Assembly (NCBI GenBank): GCA_027531565.1
Contig: JAPZSB010000008.1
Coordinates: 212,350-276,349, forward strand
Length of the DNA stretch: 64,000 nt
Direction: 5' to 3'
Origin: Beijerinckiaceae bacterium
GTDB taxonomy: Bacteria; Pseudomonadota; Alphaproteobacteria; Rhizobiales; Beijerinckiaceae
In this document: in pieces, positions 1 to 9,904 of the stretch
Numbering within the stretch: position 1 is the first letter of the stretch
Layout: the number at the start of each line of letters is the position of its first letter
Position numbers and translations under genes: made by a program
The notes under the pieces: generated by a model
What the model saw: the letters and a program-made list of their open reading frames with translations, nothing else
The model's database searches: none
What the model was told of the DNA's origin: nothing

Positions 1-1
1 G

Positions 2-1069
2 CTGAAGATCGATGAGGAGCGCATTGCCTCGACCAAGACGCGCGAGATCCTGCAGATCGAGCAGAAGCGCGTTGTCGAACTGGCCGAGGAGGACCGCGCC
101 ATCACGCTCGCGGCCAAGAAGGCCCAGCGCACCGATGCCGACAAGGCGCTCCGTCAGGCCGAGATCGTGGCGAAGCAGGAGGTCGAGCGGACCGACGTCG
201 CCCGCGAGCAGGCCCTCGAAGCGGCCCGGCTGGAGCGCAAGCGCGTCATCGAGCAGCTGGAAATCGCCCGCGTGCAGGCGCTTCAGGAAGCGCAGATCGC
301 CTCGAACGAGGAAGTCGAGCGCGCCCGGATCGCCTCTGATCGCGGCCTCGACGAAGCGCGGGTCGGCCGCCAGCGCGACCTGCGCAAGCTCGAGATCGAG
401 CGCGAGCGCGATGTCGAGAATGCGGCGATGGAGAAGGCGATCACGCTTTACACCAAGTCGCTCGAGGAAAGCGCCGCCGCTGCCCAGGCCGAACTGGCCA
501 AGGCCAAGGCCGTCGAGGCGGCAGAGCTGGTCACCACCGTGCGCGAGCGCGAGACCGCGAAGCGCCGCCGCACCGTCGAGGTGATGATGGCCGAGAAGGC
601 CGCCGAGGAAACCCGGATTGCCGCCGAGGCCGACAAGGTCCGCCGCGCGGTCGAGGCCGAGGCCCAGCGCCTGCTCTACGAGGCCGAGAATGTTCTGACG
701 GATGGGGCCCGTTACGGCCTGTTCCGCCGCCGCCTGCTCGACCGGATCGAGGGCATCGTCCGCGAGAGCGTCAAGCCGATGGAGAAGATCGACGGTATCA
801 AGATCCTTCATGTCGATGGCCTTGGCAGTGCCGGTGCCGGTTCCGGCCGCACCCCGACCGACGAGGTGATCGAAAGCGCCCTGCGCTACCGCGTCCAGGC
901 GCCGCTGATCGACGAGGTGCTGAAGGAAATCGGGATCGAGGGCGGCAGTCTCGCCAAGATGGGCGGACTGATGCGCGAGGCCTCCGACATGCAGCGCGTC
1001 GCCAAGGATGCCCAGCCCGCCAAGCCCAGGGATGGTGGCGGCAAGGATGGCGGCGGTGAGAAAAAGTAA
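2..1069 (+). CDS. Flotillin-like (YqiK-type) membrane scaffold protein, 3' part
   Basis: Only the last 355 residues are present; the frame is open from the first bases, so the start lies upstream of the window. The visible part is an almost uninterrupted charged helix (repeated KxxVERxxV/EEER-like segments, about residues 1-225), as expected for the coiled-coil region of SPFH/flotillin proteins. A C-terminal domain and a Gly/Lys-rich tail (PRDGGGKDGGGEKK) follow. Flotillins organise membrane microdomains; the N-terminal SPFH domain and membrane anchor are outside the window, so the assignment rests on the helix pattern. The next gene starts 29 bases downstream on the same strand, so co-transcription is possible. 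Confidence 0.75.
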   Translation: MKIDEERIASTKTREILQIEQKRVVELAEEDRAITLAAKKAQRTDADKALRQAEIVAKQEVERTDVAREQALEAARLERKRVIEQLEIARVQALQEAQIASNEEVERARIASDRGLDEARVGRQRDLRKLEIERERDVENAAMEKAITLYTKSLEESAAAAQAELAKAKAVEAAELVTTVRERETAKRRRTVEVMMAEKAAEETRIAAEADKVRRAVEAEAQRLLYEAENVLTDGARYGLFRRRLLDRIEGIVRESVKPMEKIDGIKILHVDGLGSAGAGSGRTPTDEVIESALRYRVQAPLIDEVLKEIGIEGGSLAKMGGLMREASDMQRVAKDAQPAKPRDGGGKDGGGEKK

Positions 1070-1098
1070 TCTGGTTTCGTAAAGTGAGCAGGTGACCC

Positions 1099-1536
1099 AT
1101 GGCACGCGTCTACGCTTCCAGCGTGATCAATGCTCCGGCGGCCCGGGTCTGGGCCCGGGTGAGGGATTTCAATGGCTTGCCGAACTGGCATCCGGCCATT
1201 GCCGAGAGCCGGATCGAGAATGGCGAGCCGGCCGACAAGGTCGGCTGCATCCGGGCCTTCTCGCTCCGGAACGGTGATCGCCTCCGCGAGCAGCTGCTCG
1301 GCCTGTCGGATTACGACATGTTCTGCACCTACTCGATCCTCGACTCGCCCATGCCGCTGACCAATTACGTCGCGACCCTGCGGCTGACGCCAATCACCGA
1401 CCAGGACCGGACCTTCATCGAATGGTCGGCCGAGTTCGATTGCGCACCCGACAAGGAGGCCGATCTGGTCAACGGCATTGGCGGCAATGTCTTCCAGGGC
1501 GGGTTCGATGCGCTGAAGCGGGCTTTCGGAGGCTGA
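1099..1536 (+). CDS. SRPBCC-family (START-like) protein, copy 1
   Basis: 145 residues of the polyketide-cyclase/SRPBCC fold: N-terminal beta strand (VYASSVINAPAARVW), then RDFNGLPNWHPAI and the DKVGCIRAFSLRNGD hairpin. Such proteins have a deep hydrophobic pocket; CoxG-like relatives accompany molybdenum hydroxylases. It is a tandem paralogue of the next gene: both keep RDFN, HP, DKVGC, LREQLL and NYVA at matching positions. It is the first gene of the molybdenum hydroxylase cluster. A direct catalytic or ligand-binding role is inferred from context only. Confidence 0.8.
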   Translation: MARVYASSVINAPAARVWARVRDFNGLPNWHPAIAESRIENGEPADKVGCIRAFSLRNGDRLREQLLGLSDYDMFCTYSILDSPMPLTNYVATLRLTPITDQDRTFIEWSAEFDCAPDKEADLVNGIGGNVFQGGFDALKRAFGG

Positions 1537-1537
1537 C

Positions 1538-1990
1538 ATGCCGAAAGTGGTCCGCAGCACGATCATCGATGTCCCGGTGGACCGGCTCTGGTCGATCGTG
1601 CGCGATTTCAACGCCCATGACCAGTATCACCCGATCGTGGCGACCAGCCAGATCGAGCGGGGTCATCCGGTGGACAAGGTCGGCTGCGTGCGGCGCTTCA
1701 CCCTGCGCGACGGCAGCGAATTGCGCGAGCAGCTGCTCAGCCTCTCCGATCTCGAGATGAGCTACTCCTATTGCCTGCTCGATACGCCGATCCCGCTCTT
1801 CAACTATGTCGCGCATATCCGGCTGCTGCCGGTGACCGATGGCAACCGCAGCTTCTGGCACTGGGAGAGCCGCTTCACCACGCCTGCCGGCCGCGAGGAC
1901 GAATTCGCCCGGATCGTCGGCGAGGATGTCTATGTCGCGGGCATGGAAGCCGTCCGCCAGTTGCCCCAACTCCTCGAGACGGGAGCCTGA
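1538..1990 (+). CDS. SRPBCC-family (START-like) protein, copy 2
   Basis: 150 residues, same fold and length as the preceding gene, starting one base after its stop. It shares the pattern VRDFN...YHPI...DKVGC.R.F.LR.G..LREQLL.LSD, so the pair arose by duplication and then diverged. It ends one base before the FAD-subunit gene, which puts both copies firmly in the molybdenum hydroxylase operon. It may bind a substrate or a maturation intermediate, or help assembly at the membrane as proposed for CoxG. Sequence alone does not decide. Confidence 0.8.
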   Translation: MPKVVRSTIIDVPVDRLWSIVRDFNAHDQYHPIVATSQIERGHPVDKVGCVRRFTLRDGSELREQLLSLSDLEMSYSYCLLDTPIPLFNYVAHIRLLPVTDGNRSFWHWESRFTTPAGREDEFARIVGEDVYVAGMEAVRQLPQLLETGA

Positions 1991-1991
1991 C

Positions 1992-2813
1992 ATGCCCCTT
2001 GCGCTGCGCGTGGCCCAGAGCCTCTCCGAAGCCGCCGGCATCCTCGCCGCGGATTCCCGCACCACCCTTCTCTCGGGCGGAACGCTCGTCATGCGGGATG
2101 TCAACGAAGGCCGCCTGATCGAGGGCACGCTCCTGCGCGTCACCGACCCGGCCTGGCGGCAGATCCAGGTCTCCGGCACGCGTATCGAGCTCGGTGCCGG
2201 CGCGACCATGGCCGCCATCCTCGCCCATCGCGAACTCGCCTTCCTCCATCCGGCGGCCCGCGCGGTGGGCGGACCGGCCATCCGCAACATGGCAACGATC
2301 GGTGGCAATCTCTTCGCCGAAACGCCCTATGGCGATTTCGCCGTGGCGCTGCTGGCGCTCGATGCGCAGGTGATGGTGCTCGCCGGCTATGGCAGCCCGC
2401 GTGCGGTTCCGATCGAGGAATTCCTCGCCGGCCGGGCGCGCGGGGAAGCGCGCCTCGTCGCGTCGGTCCAGTTCAACCGCCCGGTTGCGCCGGGGGATTT
2501 CCGGTTCCTCAAGGTCAGCCGCGTCAAGCCGAAGGGCCTGTCGGTCCTGACAATCGCCACGCATCTGCCGGGCAGCACCAGTCGGATCGGCCAGGCACGC
2601 GTGGCCTATGGCGCGATGGCGCCGCTCCCGGTCCGGGCGCGCGGGGTCGAGCGCGCGCTCGAAGGCAAGGCGCTGGATGCAGGTGGCATCGCCGCCGCCC
2701 GCGCTGCTGCGCTCGAGGGGACGCAGCCCGCCACCGATGCCATCGCCAGCGACTGGTATCGCCGCGAGGTCCTGCCGGTCCATCTCGGCCGGTTGCTGGC
2801 CGGCCAGAGCTGA
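1992..2813 (+). CDS. Xanthine dehydrogenase-family FAD-binding subunit (CoxM-like)
   Basis: 273 residues. The FAD-binding motifs of the family are clear: LLSGGTLVM near residue 28 and the second flavin loop VGGPAIRNMATIGGN near residues 93-107, followed by the CO dehydrogenase flavoprotein C-terminal domain. The start at 1992 sits one base after the upstream stop; longer in-frame starts would overlap the SRPBCC gene. It passes electrons from the 2Fe-2S subunit to an acceptor in a three-component molybdenum hydroxylase. The N terminus is slightly shorter than usual. The 2Fe-2S subunit gene follows 10 bases later. Confidence 0.9.
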   Translation: MPLALRVAQSLSEAAGILAADSRTTLLSGGTLVMRDVNEGRLIEGTLLRVTDPAWRQIQVSGTRIELGAGATMAAILAHRELAFLHPAARAVGGPAIRNMATIGGNLFAETPYGDFAVALLALDAQVMVLAGYGSPRAVPIEEFLAGRARGEARLVASVQFNRPVAPGDFRFLKVSRVKPKGLSVLTIATHLPGSTSRIGQARVAYGAMAPLPVRARGVERALEGKALDAGGIAAARAAALEGTQPATDAIASDWYRREVLPVHLGRLLAGQS

Positions 2814-2823
2814 AGGAGAGGTC

Positions 2824-3309
2824 ATGGCCAAGGTTCCCGTCCAGTTCCGTCTCAACGGCTCCGACCGCGCCGCCTTTGCCGATCCGGCGGACAATCTCCT
2901 CACCGTGCTCCGGCGGGGCCTCAATGATTTCGGCCCGAAATATGGCTGCGGACAGGGCACCTGCGGCACCTGTTCCGTGCTGGTCGACGGCGAGCTTCGC
3001 CTTGCCTGCCTGACGCTCGCCGCCTCCTGCGAGGGCGCCAGCATCGAGACGGTGTCCGGCATGGCCGACGGGCCGAACCTGCACCCGCTGCAGCAGGCCT
3101 TCATGGAGCATTTCGCCGCGCAATGCGGCTTCTGCACCCCCGGCATGCTGACGGCGGCGAAGGCGCTTCTGGCCCGCAACCCCAATCCGAGCCGGGACGA
3201 GATCATCGACGGCATTGCCGGGAATATCTGCCGGTGCACCGGCTACGAGCCGATCATCGCGGCCATCGAATCCGTGGCGCGCGGCGCGGCGGCCGGGCAG
3301 CGGCGCTGA
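2824..3309 (+). CDS. Molybdenum hydroxylase 2Fe-2S subunit (CoxS-like)
   Basis: 161 residues with two [2Fe-2S] sites. The N-terminal ferredoxin-type site is YGCGQGTCGTC plus a later Cys in RLACLTLA. The C-terminal four-helix site is AQCGFCTPGM and NICRCTGYEP, the family hallmark. A ribosome site (aaggagagg, 2812-2820) precedes the ATG at 2824. The subunit carries electrons from the molybdenum centre to the FAD subunit. All eight expected cysteines are present, so it should be functional. Confidence 0.93.
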   Translation: MAKVPVQFRLNGSDRAAFADPADNLLTVLRRGLNDFGPKYGCGQGTCGTCSVLVDGELRLACLTLAASCEGASIETVSGMADGPNLHPLQQAFMEHFAAQCGFCTPGMLTAAKALLARNPNPSRDEIIDGIAGNICRCTGYEPIIAAIESVARGAAAGQRR

Positions 3310-3323
3310 GGGGAGGCGAGGGG

Positions 3324-5060
<1,737 letters not shown>

Positions 5061-5061
5061 A

Positions 5062-6096
5062 ATGGCCCGGTTCAGGGGACGCGGCATGGCGTCCGTCAAT
5101 TACCCGATCGGCATGAATCTCGGCGGTGATCCCAGCCAGGCGCTGATCCATTCCAACCCGGACGGGAAATTCACCGTCGCGCTCTCGGCGATCGATCTCG
5201 GCCAGGGCATGAAGCAGGTGACGCGGCAGGTCGCGGCGGAAACGCTCGGTGTGCCGATCGAGGATGTCTATGTCGACACCGCCGACAGCGATACCGGCCC
5301 GCATGACATGGGCTCCTTCGCCTCCCGCGGCACCCATCGCATGGGCAATGCCGTGATCGCCGCCGCGCGCGAGGCGAGGGGCGTGCTGCTCGAGGCGGCG
5401 GCGGAGGAACTCGAGGTCAATGCGGCCGATCTCGTCACCGACGGCAAGGGCAACATCCATGTGAAGGGCGCACCCTCGCGCTCCATCACCGTCCGCGCCA
5501 CCGCGCAGGCCGCGCAGTTCAAGCAGGGCAAGACGATTGCCGGCCGCGGCATTTTCCTCATCCCGCTCTCCTCGGTGGATCCCGAGACCGGCGAGATGAA
5601 CCCCAACACGGCCTTTGCCCATGCCTGCCTCGTGGCGGATGTCGAGGTGGATGACGAGACCGGCGAGGTCACGGTCCTCGGCATGAATTCGGCCTATGAG
5701 CTCGGCCGGGTCATCAACCCGAAAATGGTGGAGCAGCAACTCGTCGGCGGGGCCTGGATGGGCATCAGCCATGCGCTGTATGAAACGCCGGAACCCTATT
5801 ACCCCAATCCGGATCATGGCCCGCGCGATTTCAACGAATACCTGATGCCCGGCCCGGGCGACATCGCGCCCTACAGCATCGCCATCCTCGAACGGCCGGC
5901 GCCGGACGGGCCCTTCGGCGGGAAGGGCCCCGGCGAGATGTGCGCCAACCCGGTCCTGCCGGCCATCGCCAACGCGGTCTACAACGCCGTCGGCGTCCGG
6001 GTGAACGACCTGCCGATCACCCCGGAGAAGATCCTGCGCGGCATCCGGGCGAATGGTGGTGCGAAGCCGCAGGCGCGGCGCGGCGGAGCGCTCTGA
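5062..6096 (+). CDS. Molybdopterin-binding subunit, C-terminal half (split large subunit)
   Basis: 344 residues corresponding to the second molybdopterin-binding domain of xanthine dehydrogenase-family large subunits. Visible motifs are the cofactor-binding IDLGQGMKQV, the SFASRGTHRMGN loop, and GKGPGEMCANPVLPAIANAV, with the expected catalytic glutamate at residue 292. The ATG at 5062 is one base after the stop of the first half and in a different frame, so this is a gene boundary and not a single nonsense mutation. Both halves keep their active-site motifs, so a functional two-chain large subunit is likely. The MoxR gene follows 3 bases later. Confidence 0.87.
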   Translation: MARFRGRGMASVNYPIGMNLGGDPSQALIHSNPDGKFTVALSAIDLGQGMKQVTRQVAAETLGVPIEDVYVDTADSDTGPHDMGSFASRGTHRMGNAVIAAAREARGVLLEAAAEELEVNAADLVTDGKGNIHVKGAPSRSITVRATAQAAQFKQGKTIAGRGIFLIPLSSVDPETGEMNPNTAFAHACLVADVEVDDETGEVTVLGMNSAYELGRVINPKMVEQQLVGGAWMGISHALYETPEPYYPNPDHGPRDFNEYLMPGPGDIAPYSIAILERPAPDGPFGGKGPGEMCANPVLPAIANAVYNAVGVRVNDLPITPEKILRGIRANGGAKPQARRGGAL

Positions 6097-6099
6097 GCC

Positions 6100-6984
6100 A
6101 TGACGATCCGCGCGCTGCCCAACGGTCTGTCCAGCCCCGAGGCCCTGTCGGAGGCCCTGCGTGCGGCCTATTACCTCGCCGATGACGGCATCGCCACGGC
6201 GGCCTTCCTCTCGCTCGCGCTGGGCAAGCCCCTGCTGCTGGAAGGTGCGCCGGGCGTCGGCAAGACCGAGGCGGCGAAGGCGCTGGCCGGCATTCTCGGC
6301 CGGCAGCTGATCCGTCTGCAGTGTTTCGAGGGCATCGATGCGAGCGCGGCCCTCTACGAATGGAACTATCCGCGCCAGATGCTTGCCATTCGGCAGGCGC
6401 GGGAGGGCGAGAGTGCCGATCTCTACCGCGACGATTTCCTGATCGAGCGGCCGATGCTCTCGGCCCTCAGGCGGCCCGAATCCACGGTGCTTCTGATCGA
6501 CGAAATCGATCGGTCGGACCATGAATTCGAGGCGTTCCTGCTCGAATTCCTGTCCGATTTCTCGATCTCCATCCCCGAGCGCGGCACCTTGCGCGCGGCG
6601 GAGCGGCCGGTGGTGATCCTCACCTCGAACCGCACGCGGGACCTGCACGAGGCGCTCCGCCGACGCTGCATCTACCACTACATTGCGTATCCCGATCCGG
6701 CGCGCGAGGCGGCGATCATCATGCTGCGTTCCTCGGCGGTGGCCGAGCAGACCGCCCGTGCGGTGGTGCAGGCCGTTGGCCTGCTGCGGCAGGAACCGCT
6801 GACCAAACCACCGGGCGTGGCCGAGGCGGTCGATTGGGCCGAGGCTGCAACCGCCCTCGCACGGACCGGGGCGCCCTGGCCGGACGCGTTCCGCCGCTCG
6901 ATCGGCGCGGCGCTGAAGGACGAGGAGGACCTGGCCTTCCTGCGCCCGCGGCTCGATTCCCTGATCGCGGCGGTGGCGGCATGA
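6100..6984 (+). CDS. MoxR-family AAA+ ATPase (CoxD-like maturation factor)
   Basis: 294 residues. Walker A is GAPGVGKT (49-56), Walker B is LLIDEIDR, with sensor-type ILTSNRTRDLHEAL. The early CFEGIDASAALYEWNYPRQML segment is typical of the CoxD branch of MoxR ATPases, which work with a VWA partner to insert or sulfurate the metal centre of molybdenum hydroxylases. The next gene is that VWA partner and overlaps by four bases (ATGA). Function as an assembly chaperone is from family knowledge and context. Confidence 0.9.
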   Translation: MTIRALPNGLSSPEALSEALRAAYYLADDGIATAAFLSLALGKPLLLEGAPGVGKTEAAKALAGILGRQLIRLQCFEGIDASAALYEWNYPRQMLAIRQAREGESADLYRDDFLIERPMLSALRRPESTVLLIDEIDRSDHEFEAFLLEFLSDFSISIPERGTLRAAERPVVILTSNRTRDLHEALRRRCIYHYIAYPDPAREAAIIMLRSSAVAEQTARAVVQAVGLLRQEPLTKPPGVAEAVDWAEAATALARTGAPWPDAFRRSIGAALKDEEDLAFLRPRLDSLIAAVAA

Positions 6985-8123
6985 TTGACCCGCATCGCAA
7001 CCCGCTGCCGGCCGCGAGCCGCCCCTTCGTCGCCTTCCCGGCCTTGCTGCGCGAGCATGGCTTTGCTGTGGCACCGGACCAGACCCTGACCTTCCTCGAG
7101 GCGATCACCGTGCTGGGGCCGCGCTCGCTCGAGCAGGTCCGGCAGGCGGCATGGGCCACGCTGGCGCCGCAGCCGCACCAGCGCGAAACCTTCGACGCCC
7201 TGTTCGATTTCCATTTCCTCGGCGGCATGGCCGAACCGGGCGAGGCGGAGGACTGGCAGCCTGACGAGGAACTCAAGCTCCAGGAGGATGTGGGCAGCCG
7301 CGAGATCCTGATCGGCGAGAGCGTCAACGAAACCGGTCAGCAGGCGATCGAGGCCGAGGCGCTGGCCATCCGCGCCCTGCGCCCACCGGATGCCGCCGGC
7401 ACGCTGGCGCGTTTCGCCCGCGACCTGCCGGCCGCCCTGCCGCGCCGGCGCGGCTACCGTTACCGCCGGGCCCGTCGCGGCGCGTCGATCGATCTCGCCC
7501 GCAGCCTGCGCGCCGCGATCCGCACCGATGGCGACGTGGTCACGCTTGGCCGTCGCCGCCGGGCCACCCGGCCCCGGCCGATCCTGCTGATGATCGACGT
7601 GTCCGGCTCGATGAAGCAGCGCAGCGACGCCAATCTCGCACTGGCGCATGTGATCGTGCAGAGCGCACCCCGCGTCGAGGTGTTCACCTTCGGCACGCGG
7701 CTCACCCGCGTCACCCGCGCGCTGAAGCTGAAAAACCGCGAGCAGGCCCTCGCCACCGCTTCCGGCCTTGTGGCGGATTGGGATGGCGGCACCCGGATCG
7801 GCGATGCGCTGGCGGCCTTCCTCGCCGTGCCGCGCTTTGCGGGCTATGCCCGCGGCGCCGTGGTGGCCATCCTCTCGGACGGGCTCGAACGCGGCGATCC
7901 CGCCGCCATGATCGGCGCCGTCCGGCGCATGGCAGCCCGCGCCTTCCGCATCGACTGGTTCTCGCCGCTGGCAGCCGACCCTGATTACCGGCCGCAGACG
8001 GAAGCCCTGGCCGCGATCCGGCCGATGCTGGCCAGCCTCGCCAATGGCCACTCGACCGCGGCGATCTGCCGGCATCTGCTGGCCCTGGGGCAGGGTCCGG
8101 CCCGGCCGGGGAGGGCGGCATGA
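6981..8123 (+). CDS. VWA-domain protein (CoxE-like), MoxR partner
   Basis: 380 residues. A C-terminal von Willebrand A domain carries an intact MIDAS DVSGSMK starting at residue 206, with downstream FTFGTRLTRVT and ILSDGLERGD. The N-terminal half is an Arg-rich segment preceded by helices. The ATG at 6981 overlaps the MoxR stop; longer in-frame starts would run deep into that gene. MoxR/VWA pairs act together as metal-cofactor assembly machines, here for the adjacent molybdenum hydroxylase. It overlaps the next gene by four bases. Confidence 0.88.
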   Translation: MIDPHRNPLPAASRPFVAFPALLREHGFAVAPDQTLTFLEAITVLGPRSLEQVRQAAWATLAPQPHQRETFDALFDFHFLGGMAEPGEAEDWQPDEELKLQEDVGSREILIGESVNETGQQAIEAEALAIRALRPPDAAGTLARFARDLPAALPRRRGYRYRRARRGASIDLARSLRAAIRTDGDVVTLGRRRRATRPRPILLMIDVSGSMKQRSDANLALAHVIVQSAPRVEVFTFGTRLTRVTRALKLKNREQALATASGLVADWDGGTRIGDALAAFLAVPRFAGYARGAVVAILSDGLERGDPAAMIGAVRRMAARAFRIDWFSPLAADPDYRPQTEALAAIRPMLASLANGHSTAAICRHLLALGQGPARPGRAA

Positions 8124-8998
8124 TCGACGCGCATTTCCATATCTGGCGGCAGGCGGACCTGCCCTGGCTGGTCGGGCCGATGCAACCGCGCATCTTCGGT
8201 CCCTACGAGCCGATCCGCCGCGATTACCCGATCGCGGAATATCTCGCCGATGCGGCCGCCGGCGGCATCACCGGCGCTGTCTATGTGCAGGCGAACTGGG
8301 CGCCGGACCGGGCGCTGGACGAGGTGCGCTTCGTGGCGGAATCCGCCCGGCAGGCCGGCTTTCCGGTCGCCATCGTCGCCTATGCCGACATGCTGGCCGG
8401 GGATGTGCGGCCCCAGCTCGATGCGACGGCCCGTGAGCCCTCGGTGCGCGGCGTGCGCATGCAGCTCCACTGGCACGAGAACCCGCTCTACCGCTTCGCC
8501 TCCGGCCCCGATCTCGCCCGCGATCCGGTGCTCCGACGCAACGTCGCCGCGCTTGCCGCCTATGGCTGGAGCTTCGACCTGCAGGTCTTCGCCGGGCAGA
8601 TGGAGGGTGCGGCCGAACTGGCTGCTGCCTGCCCGGGCGTGACCTTCGTGCTCCAGCATGCCGGTATGCTGGAAGACCGCTCGGAATCGGGGATCGCGCA
8701 ATGGCGCGCCGGCATGGCCGCGCTGGCGGCGCAGCCGAATATCGTCAGCAAGCTCTCGGGCCTCGGCACGTTCCTGCGGAAGAATGACCCCGCCCATATC
8801 GCCTCCATCCTGCGTGAGACCGTCGCGCTGTTCGGGGCCGGGCGCTGCCTGTTCGGTTCGAATTTCCCGATCGAGAAGCTCTGGACGAGCTACGCCGATC
8901 TCATCGCCGCCTATCGCGCCGCCGCTGCATCGCTGCCGGAAGCCGATCAGGTGCAGATCTTCGCGGGCACGGCCCGCCGGACCTACAGACTGACATAA
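8120..8998 (+). CDS. Amidohydrolase-2 family hydrolase (COG3618-like)
   Basis: 292 residues of a TIM-barrel amidohydrolase: IDAHFHIWR at the N terminus (HxH metal ligands), LQWHxx-type strand RMQLHWHENP, VLQHAGMLED, and LFGSNFPIEKLW where the last metal-side motif of this branch falls. Members hydrolyse lactones, decarboxylate, or open rings. It shares four bases with the VWA gene, so it is translationally coupled to the maturation genes and probably acts on a product of the hydroxylase. No specific substrate can be assigned. Confidence 0.85.
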   Translation: MIDAHFHIWRQADLPWLVGPMQPRIFGPYEPIRRDYPIAEYLADAAAGGITGAVYVQANWAPDRALDEVRFVAESARQAGFPVAIVAYADMLAGDVRPQLDATAREPSVRGVRMQLHWHENPLYRFASGPDLARDPVLRRNVAALAAYGWSFDLQVFAGQMEGAAELAAACPGVTFVLQHAGMLEDRSESGIAQWRAGMAALAAQPNIVSKLSGLGTFLRKNDPAHIASILRETVALFGAGRCLFGSNFPIEKLWTSYADLIAAYRAAAASLPEADQVQIFAGTARRTYRLT

Positions 8999-9013
8999 CG
9001 AGGAGGAACCCCC

Positions 9014-9862
9014 ATGCCGCTGGAAATCAAGGTGCTCGACTATGGCGACATCGAACTGGAATCGAGCTTCCTCGTGCTGGGGCGCGGCTGCGGCCAGCGC
9101 AAGCGCGTCTACACCTATGGCTTCCTGATCCTCGGCGGGCCGTGGCCGGTCGTGGTCGATACCGGCTATCGCCACAACCAGATCATGGAAAGCCTCGGCA
9201 TGCGGGGCCTGCAATTCCACGAGAACATGATCGAGAACCAGCTCCTGAAGCACGGCGTGCGCATGGGCGATGTCCGATATGTCGCGCATACCCACCTGCA
9301 TATCGACCATGCCGGCAAGGACGAGCTGTTCCCGATGAACACCACGGTGATCATCAACCGGCGCGAGCTGGAATATTCGGTCTCCGGGCTGATGCACCCG
9401 CAATATCCCGCGCCGGACATCAAGCACCTGATCGACCGCCTCCATACCAAGCATGCGCTGCGGCTGGAGGATCTCGAGCTGAGCGGCATGATCGAGCTGT
9501 TCCCGGGCTGCTATCTCGAGGCCGCCGGCGCCCATACCGAGGGGTCGATGAATATCCATGTCGACACGGCAGAAGGCCGGGCGACGATCTGCGGCGACGT
9601 GATCTACGATTTCAACGACCAGATCGTCGATCCCTATCACGAGATCCACGCCGACGAGCCGCGCGTCACCGGCAATCACGGCACCTCGAAGCGGCAGGAA
9701 AAGGCGGCGATCAAGAAGCTGCTCAACACCTCGCGCTTCCTGCTGCCCGTGCATGACAAGCCCGCGAAGATCGAGGCCGGGCAGGTGGTCGGACGGCTGG
9801 ACATGGCCGTGCCGGGCCCGATGGTCCAGAGCGTGCCGAAGCGGAACTGGTTCCCGGTCTGA
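9014..9862 (+). CDS. Metallo-beta-lactamase-fold lactonase (N-acyl homoserine lactonase family)
   Basis: 282 residues. The HxHxDH zinc motif is HTHLHIDHAG, with AAGAHTEGS and ICGDVIYDFNDQ supplying later ligands and a C-terminal VHDKP His. A ribosome site (aggaggaa, 9000-9007) precedes the ATG. The fold matches AHL-lactonase-type proteins, but these are common inside catabolic clusters as lactone or ester hydrolases. Quorum quenching is not implied by the context here. Confidence 0.85.
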   Translation: MPLEIKVLDYGDIELESSFLVLGRGCGQRKRVYTYGFLILGGPWPVVVDTGYRHNQIMESLGMRGLQFHENMIENQLLKHGVRMGDVRYVAHTHLHIDHAGKDELFPMNTTVIINRRELEYSVSGLMHPQYPAPDIKHLIDRLHTKHALRLEDLELSGMIELFPGCYLEAAGAHTEGSMNIHVDTAEGRATICGDVIYDFNDQIVDPYHEIHADEPRVTGNHGTSKRQEKAAIKKLLNTSRFLLPVHDKPAKIEAGQVVGRLDMAVPGPMVQSVPKRNWFPV

Positions 9863-9904
9863 TCCCGGGAACGGCCGTATTCCTGATCCGGGGGAGGGAC
9901 GCCC

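Noticed and set aside
9014-9862. Quorum-quenching AHL lactonase
   Set aside because: The fold fits, but the gene sits in a catabolic operon and no quorum-sensing genes are near, so no specific AHL role is claimed.
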